A stretch of 64,000 bases of DNA from Actinokineospora enzanensis DSM 44649. Lineage in GTDB: Bacteria > Actinomycetota > Actinomycetes > Mycobacteriales > Pseudonocardiaceae. The position numbers and the translations under genes were made by a program. The notes under the pieces are model-generated. The model saw only the letters and a program-made list of their open reading frames with translations, had not been told where the DNA came from and searched no databases. Shown piece after piece: positions 36,696-64,000 of this stretch (the stretch's first letter is position 1; every line of letters starts with the position of its first letter). The stretch lies in the NCBI RefSeq assembly GCF_000374445.1, contig NZ_KB894417.1, positions 97,171 through 161,170 on the forward strand, given 5' to 3'.

Positions 36696-36895
36696 TCGGA
36701 TCGACCACCTCCGGCTCGAACACCCCAGGTCGGGCTTGATCGCGATGGTGGGGTTCTTACCACCCACCTCGGTAGTTCCACCAGTCCGCCCGAGGGACCC
36801 GCGCAAAGCCTTCTCCGGAACCGCGCTCCATCGAGCACCGCCACACAGGCACGCGCTCGGGGCGGATCCAGGCACCCACCCTCGGACTTGCGTGT

Positions 36896-37098
36896 CTAGA
36901 GGAACCTGACCCCGCGGGCCTGCGGTCCACCGTGCCCGACGCCGATCTCGAACTCGGCCAGCTGGTCGTCCTGGACGCCGCGCCGGGCGCAGCCACGAAT
37001 CTCGGAATGGCGCACGAACAGGTCGGGTCCACCCGCCGACGGGTGATGAACCCGAAACCCTTGCTGCCGCTGAACCACCTGATGGTTCCCCGCACCAC
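36896..37098 (-). pseudogene. second cold shock protein gene, frameshifted
   Basis: From a GTG at 37098 (GGGAG upstream) the frame reads VRGTIRWFSGSKGFGFIT, with an intact RNP1. The continuation PSAGGPDLFVRHSEIRG (RNP2) and the C-terminal FEIGVGHGGPQARGVRFL is in another frame. One missing base just after the codon for Ile in GFGFI explains it; restored, the protein has 67 residues, exactly the size of the cspA-like gene at 33.5 kb. It is either a recent pseudogene or an assembly error. Confidence 0.75.
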
Positions 37099-37332
37099 CG
37101 GTGCGCTCCCGCGGCGAGACCGAGCGCCACCTGGCGGCGGCCTCATCCCCGTTCGACGCCACGTGGACGCAACGGCTCGCCGATCTGTCGGCCACCGAAC
37201 GGTCGTGGCAGGACCAGTACACCGAATGGTCGCGCTCGGCAGCGGGGACGGCCGGTTCCCGCCGTCCAACCGCTGAGCCGCCCGGTCCGCCACGCGATGC
37301 CGGTCGCCGACGCGGAGCGGCGCGACCCGCGG

Positions 37333-60966
<23,634 letters not shown>

Positions 60967-60970
<4 letters not shown>

Positions 60971-63732
60971 TTGTTCCACTCCGACTCGAACTCGTCCAAC
61001 TCGTCCTGCGACAGGTCACTGAAGGTCAGATCCGACGGCGTGTACCCACCGACGCCGCCGTCCGCGTGCCGGGCCAGACCGCGCAGCGCGGCGAACCACG
61101 CCTCGGCCAGCGCCCGCACGTCCGCCTCGTCCGCCGTCTCGCCGCCCCATGCCCAGGTCGCGGTCAGCGCGCCGTCGAGGGTGATGGCGTTGACCTGGAT
61201 GGCGTGCGAGATCGGCATACCCGGGTCGACGTGGCCGCCCAGGCCCGCCGCCTCGGGAGCGGCGGACCACGGGCCGGTCTCGGTGGCGCCGCCGAACCGG
61301 CCCAGGTAGTTGACCAGGATCTCGCGGCGTGGCAGGTCCGGGGCGAGGATGCCGTGGCCGATGCCGTTGTCCGGGATCGCGCGCAGGTGTTCCTTGACCC
61401 GTTTCACCGCCACGCCCGCGTCCGGGCCGCCGCGCAGGGCGTCGTCGATGTCGATGCCGGTGACGTCGAGGCGGACCGGGTAGACGGTGGTGAACCAGCC
61501 GACCGTGCGGGACAGGTCCGCTCCCGGGACGGCCGACTCCTCCCGGCCGTGTCCCTCGATGTCGACCACTCGGGCCCGGTTGCCGCGCGTGGCGAGGGCC
61601 AAGGCGAAACCGGTGAGGAGAATGTCGTTGACGGTGGCATGGAACAGGTCCGGGACGGTCGTCAACAGTGGGACGGTTTCCTCGGGAGTGAGGGACAGGC
61701 GCAACTCCCTGCCCGTGGCCACGATGTCCCGGCCGGTGAGGGGCCTGCGGGTAAGGGCCGTGGGGTCGCAGTCGGCGAGCGCGGTCCAGTAGTCCCGTTC
61801 GGCCGCGCGGTCGGCTTCGGCGAGGGAATGGGACCAGCGGCGGAACGAGGTGCCGACGGGATCGGGAGTTCCACCCGCGTAGGCCTTGGCGAGGTCGGGT
61901 TCCAGCACGCGCCAGGAGACGCCGTCGACCACGAGGTGGTGGGCGACGAGCAGGATCCGGTCCAGCCGCGCGAACCAGACGACGTGCAGCATCCGTCCCG
62001 CGCGCGGGTCCAGTTCCGCCGCGTACCGGCCGAGTTCCACTTCCGTTGCGTCGTCCCGGACGACCGAGGCGTGGGCGGTCGGCTGGATGTCGAGCCCGTC
62101 GTCGGTGAGGCGGGCACGAAGGACGTGGTGCGTGGCGAGGAGGGTGTCGACGGCCCGGGTGAGGCGGTCGAGGTCCAGGTCGGCGGGGGCGCGCAGGAGG
62201 CGGGCCTGGGAGAAGCTGTCCAGCGGGCCGCCCCGGGTGATCAGGTCGCGCATGATCGGGGTGAACGGGGTCGGGCCGATGCCCTCGCCCTCGGCCTCCG
62301 TGGTCGCCTGGTCGGTCTCGGCGACCAGCGCGAGTCCCGTGACGGTCCGGCGTTCGAACACGTCCCGGGGCGAGAAGCGGATCCCGTGCGCGCGGGCCCG
62401 GCCGACGAGCTGGATGGAGACGATGCTGTCGCCGCCGAGCGCGAAGAAGTCGTCGTCCACGCCCACGGTCGGCAGGCCGAGCACGGCGGCGGTGAGGTCG
62501 ACGAGGGTCTGTTCCAGTTCCGTCCCGGCTTCCCGGTCGCCGACGAGCGCATGGAAGTCGGGAGCGGGGAGGGCCTTGCGGTCGGTCTTGCCGCTCGGGG
62601 TGAGCGGGATGCGGTCGAGGGTGACGAAGGTGGCCGGGACCATGTGCTCGGGCAGGGTCTCGGCGAGGTCGTCGCGGAGGTTGTCGTGAAGATCGTCGTG
62701 GTGGCCGACGAGGTAGCCGACCAGCCGGTCATCGACGATCGCGGCGACGGCGTGGGTGACGCCGTCGAGGGCGGACATCGCGGCCTCGATCTCACCCAGC
62801 TCGATCCGGAAGCCACGCAGCTTGACCTGGTGGTCGACGCGGCCGACGTAGTCGAGGGCACCGTCGTGGGTCCAGCGGGCGAGGTCGCCGGTGCGATAGA
62901 GGCGGCCGTTGCCGAACGGGTTGGCCACGAAACGCTCGGCGGTCATGGCTGGGCGGTTGAGGTAGCCGTGGGCGAGCTGGGGGCCTGCCAGGTAGAGCTC
63001 GCCGGGGATGCCGGGCGGGGTGGGGCGGAGGTAGGCGTCGAGGACGTAGGTCTGGGTGTTCCAGACGGGACGGCCGATGGTGACTTCGTCGTGGACCTGG
63101 GTCGCGGTGACGTCGACAGACGCTTCGGTGGGACCGTAGAGGTTGTGCAGCTCGGCGGACGAGATGGAACGGAACTCGGCGGCCAGGTCGGCCGGGAGGG
63201 CTTCACCGGAGCAGAGCACGCGGCGGAGTGCGGTGATCTGTCGTGCGGCGGGCTCGGCGACGAAGGCGCGGAGCATGGAAGGTACGAAGTGGACAGTGGT
63301 GACCCGGTGCCGGTCGATGACGTCGGCCAGGTAGGCGGCGTCGCGGTGGCCGCCGGGGCGGGCGAGGACGAGGGTGGCGCCCGTGATGAGCGGCCAGAAG
63401 AACTCCCAGACGGAGACGTCGAAACTGGCGGGGGTCTTCTGGAGGACGCGTTCGCCCGGGGTGAGGCGGTATTCGTCCTGCATCCAGAGGAGCCGGTTCA
63501 CGATCCCGGACTGCGGGACGACGACTCCCTTGGGGCGCCCGGTCGAACCGGATGTGTAGATCACATACGCGGGAAGGTCGACGTTGGCGCCGACACCCGC
63601 ATTATCCAGGAAACCGCTACCTGCATTGCCAATGACCGCGAAACTTTCGTCGTTATTGGCATTCCGCAAGACATTCTCGGCACCATCGGCGCCTGCGCCG
63701 ATCGGCCCCCGCGCAGCCCCCACCACTCCCGG
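60967..63732 (-). pseudogene. first NRPS in the window, 5' part cut off by an IS: A(Ser, partial)-T-E
   Basis: The remaining frame begins near the IS end and enters the adenylation domain just before A3 ([17 protein letters not shown]). Pocket residues from FDVSVWEF, TTVHFVPSML, VLCSGEAL and NLYGPTEASVDV give DVWHLSLVD, the Ser code as in EntF. T (ALGGDSIVSIQL) and E (HHLVVDGVSWR, EGHGREESAVPGADLSRTVG) follow, then a tail DLSQDELDEFESEWNK that may dock to the next NRPS. The A-domain N-terminus, and any preceding C domain that would accept DHB from the aryl carrier protein, are missing here. As it stands the gene would not make an active adenylation domain. Confidence 0.85.
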
Positions 63733-64000
63733 CAGGGGGTCGGCAAAGTCGTTTTGTTAGTGGGTGGGGATTCCGAGCAGTGTGAGTGGTCGGTGTGGGT
63801 TGCGGCTCATGTGGCGTAGGCCTTGGGCGATGTTGTTCCATCCGTGGTGGCGCAGGGTGTTGATGGCGAGGTTGCGGAGGCTGGCCATGACGCGGGGTGC
63901 GTTGCCGGTGCGGACGTGGGATGCGTCTTCGGTGTAGGTGACGTCGCGGACCCAGTGGAGTCGGTTTTCGATGTGCCAGTGGTTGCGGATGTAGGTGGCG
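63733..64000 (-). mobile_element. ISAs1-family insertion sequence, partial
   Basis: The element runs off the window. Its left end is placed at CAGGGGGTCGGCAAAGTCG (63733-63751), which resembles ISAs1-type terminal repeats beginning CAGG and lies just beyond the transposase stop; the exact boundary could be anywhere in 63733-63756. It interrupts the first NRPS gene. The other end, target duplication and rest of the NRPS gene are outside the window. Confidence 0.65.
63757..64000 (-). CDS. ISAs1-family transposase, C-terminal part
   Basis: 81 codons of a frame open at the window edge. It reads [20 protein letters not shown], then [40 protein letters not shown] and ends [10 protein letters not shown]. 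The [14 protein letters not shown] segment with its catalytic Glu, and [17 protein letters not shown], are hallmarks of the DDE transposase of ISAs1 (the H repeat-associated group). The N-terminus lies outside. Confidence 0.9.
   Translation of the reverse strand, partial: ATYIRNHWHIENRLHWVRDVTYTEDASHVRTGNAPRVMASLRNLAINTLRHHGWNNIAQGLRHMSRNPHRPLTLLGIPTH

Noticed and set aside
37101..37276. A short plus-strand frame (reads ATWTQRLADLSATERSWQDQ)
   Set aside because: It looks protein-like for a stretch but has no ribosome binding site, begins at the edge of the frameshifted csp gene and continues into low-complexity sequence. Too weak to call.

Overview
The window is high-GC actinobacterial DNA with GTG starts, many 4-bp ATGA/GTGA gene overlaps and IdeR/DmdR-like iron boxes. 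Gene content fits a Pseudonocardiales-type actinomycete, but no ribosomal RNA or other species marker is present, so this is inference.

Layout. 1-6.5 kb: end of a FAD monooxygenase, an SDR, a small membrane peptide, a DUF11 surface protein, a family-2 glycosyltransferase, a frameshifted unknown gene and a divergent ArsR-SRPBCC regulator with a clear palindromic operator. 6.9-9.3 kb: a compact three-gene module made of an ER/SipW-type signal peptidase between two exported proteins that share a signal-region motif (NTTDTV). 9.3-19.7 kb: a sulfate-ester scavenging locus (ROK regulator, peptide/nickel-type ABC importer, arylsulfatase) divergent from an AtsK-like alkylsulfatase. 19.7-22.6 kb: a methyltransferase, a rearranged MFS remnant, a secreted lectin-like protein, a GbsR/MarR-type regulator and an IS30 remnant. 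22.6-30.1 kb: 2,3-dihydroxybenzoate (DHB) synthesis and activation genes (entA, entC, entE, isochorismatase and a free aryl carrier protein), then a ferric-siderophore ATPase, a siderophore-interacting reductase and a binding lipoprotein, with two iron boxes. 30.2-37.1 kb: an OhrR-type regulator, DUF5313, then a cold/membrane-stress group (DEAD-box helicase, cold shock protein, LapA-like protein, fatty acid desaturase, DUF5994 protein, and a second, frameshifted cold shock gene). 37.3-63.7 kb: three consecutive NRPS genes on the minus strand. 63.7-64 kb: the 3' end of an ISAs1-family transposase that cuts off the 5' part of the first NRPS gene.

How the parts fit. Reading the NRPS genes in transcription order gives A(Ser)-T-E / C-A(Thr)-T-E-C-A(X)-T-E / C-A(X)-T-E-C-A(X)-T-C-A(hydroxy-Orn)-T-C-A(Gly)-T-TE. 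X is one nine-residue pocket signature (DADDGGFVD) present three times. With DHB from the 22.6-27.2 kb operon this would make a mixed catecholate-hydroxamate peptide siderophore. As sequenced the pathway looks damaged: an IS end lies inside the first adenylation domain, and one missing base splits the last NRPS gene. Two other genes (5.4 kb and 37.0 kb) also each lack a single base, so sequencing error must be considered for the frameshifts. No ornithine N-hydroxylase, MbtH protein or siderophore permease was found in the window.

All calls come from reading the sequence and translations; no database search was run.
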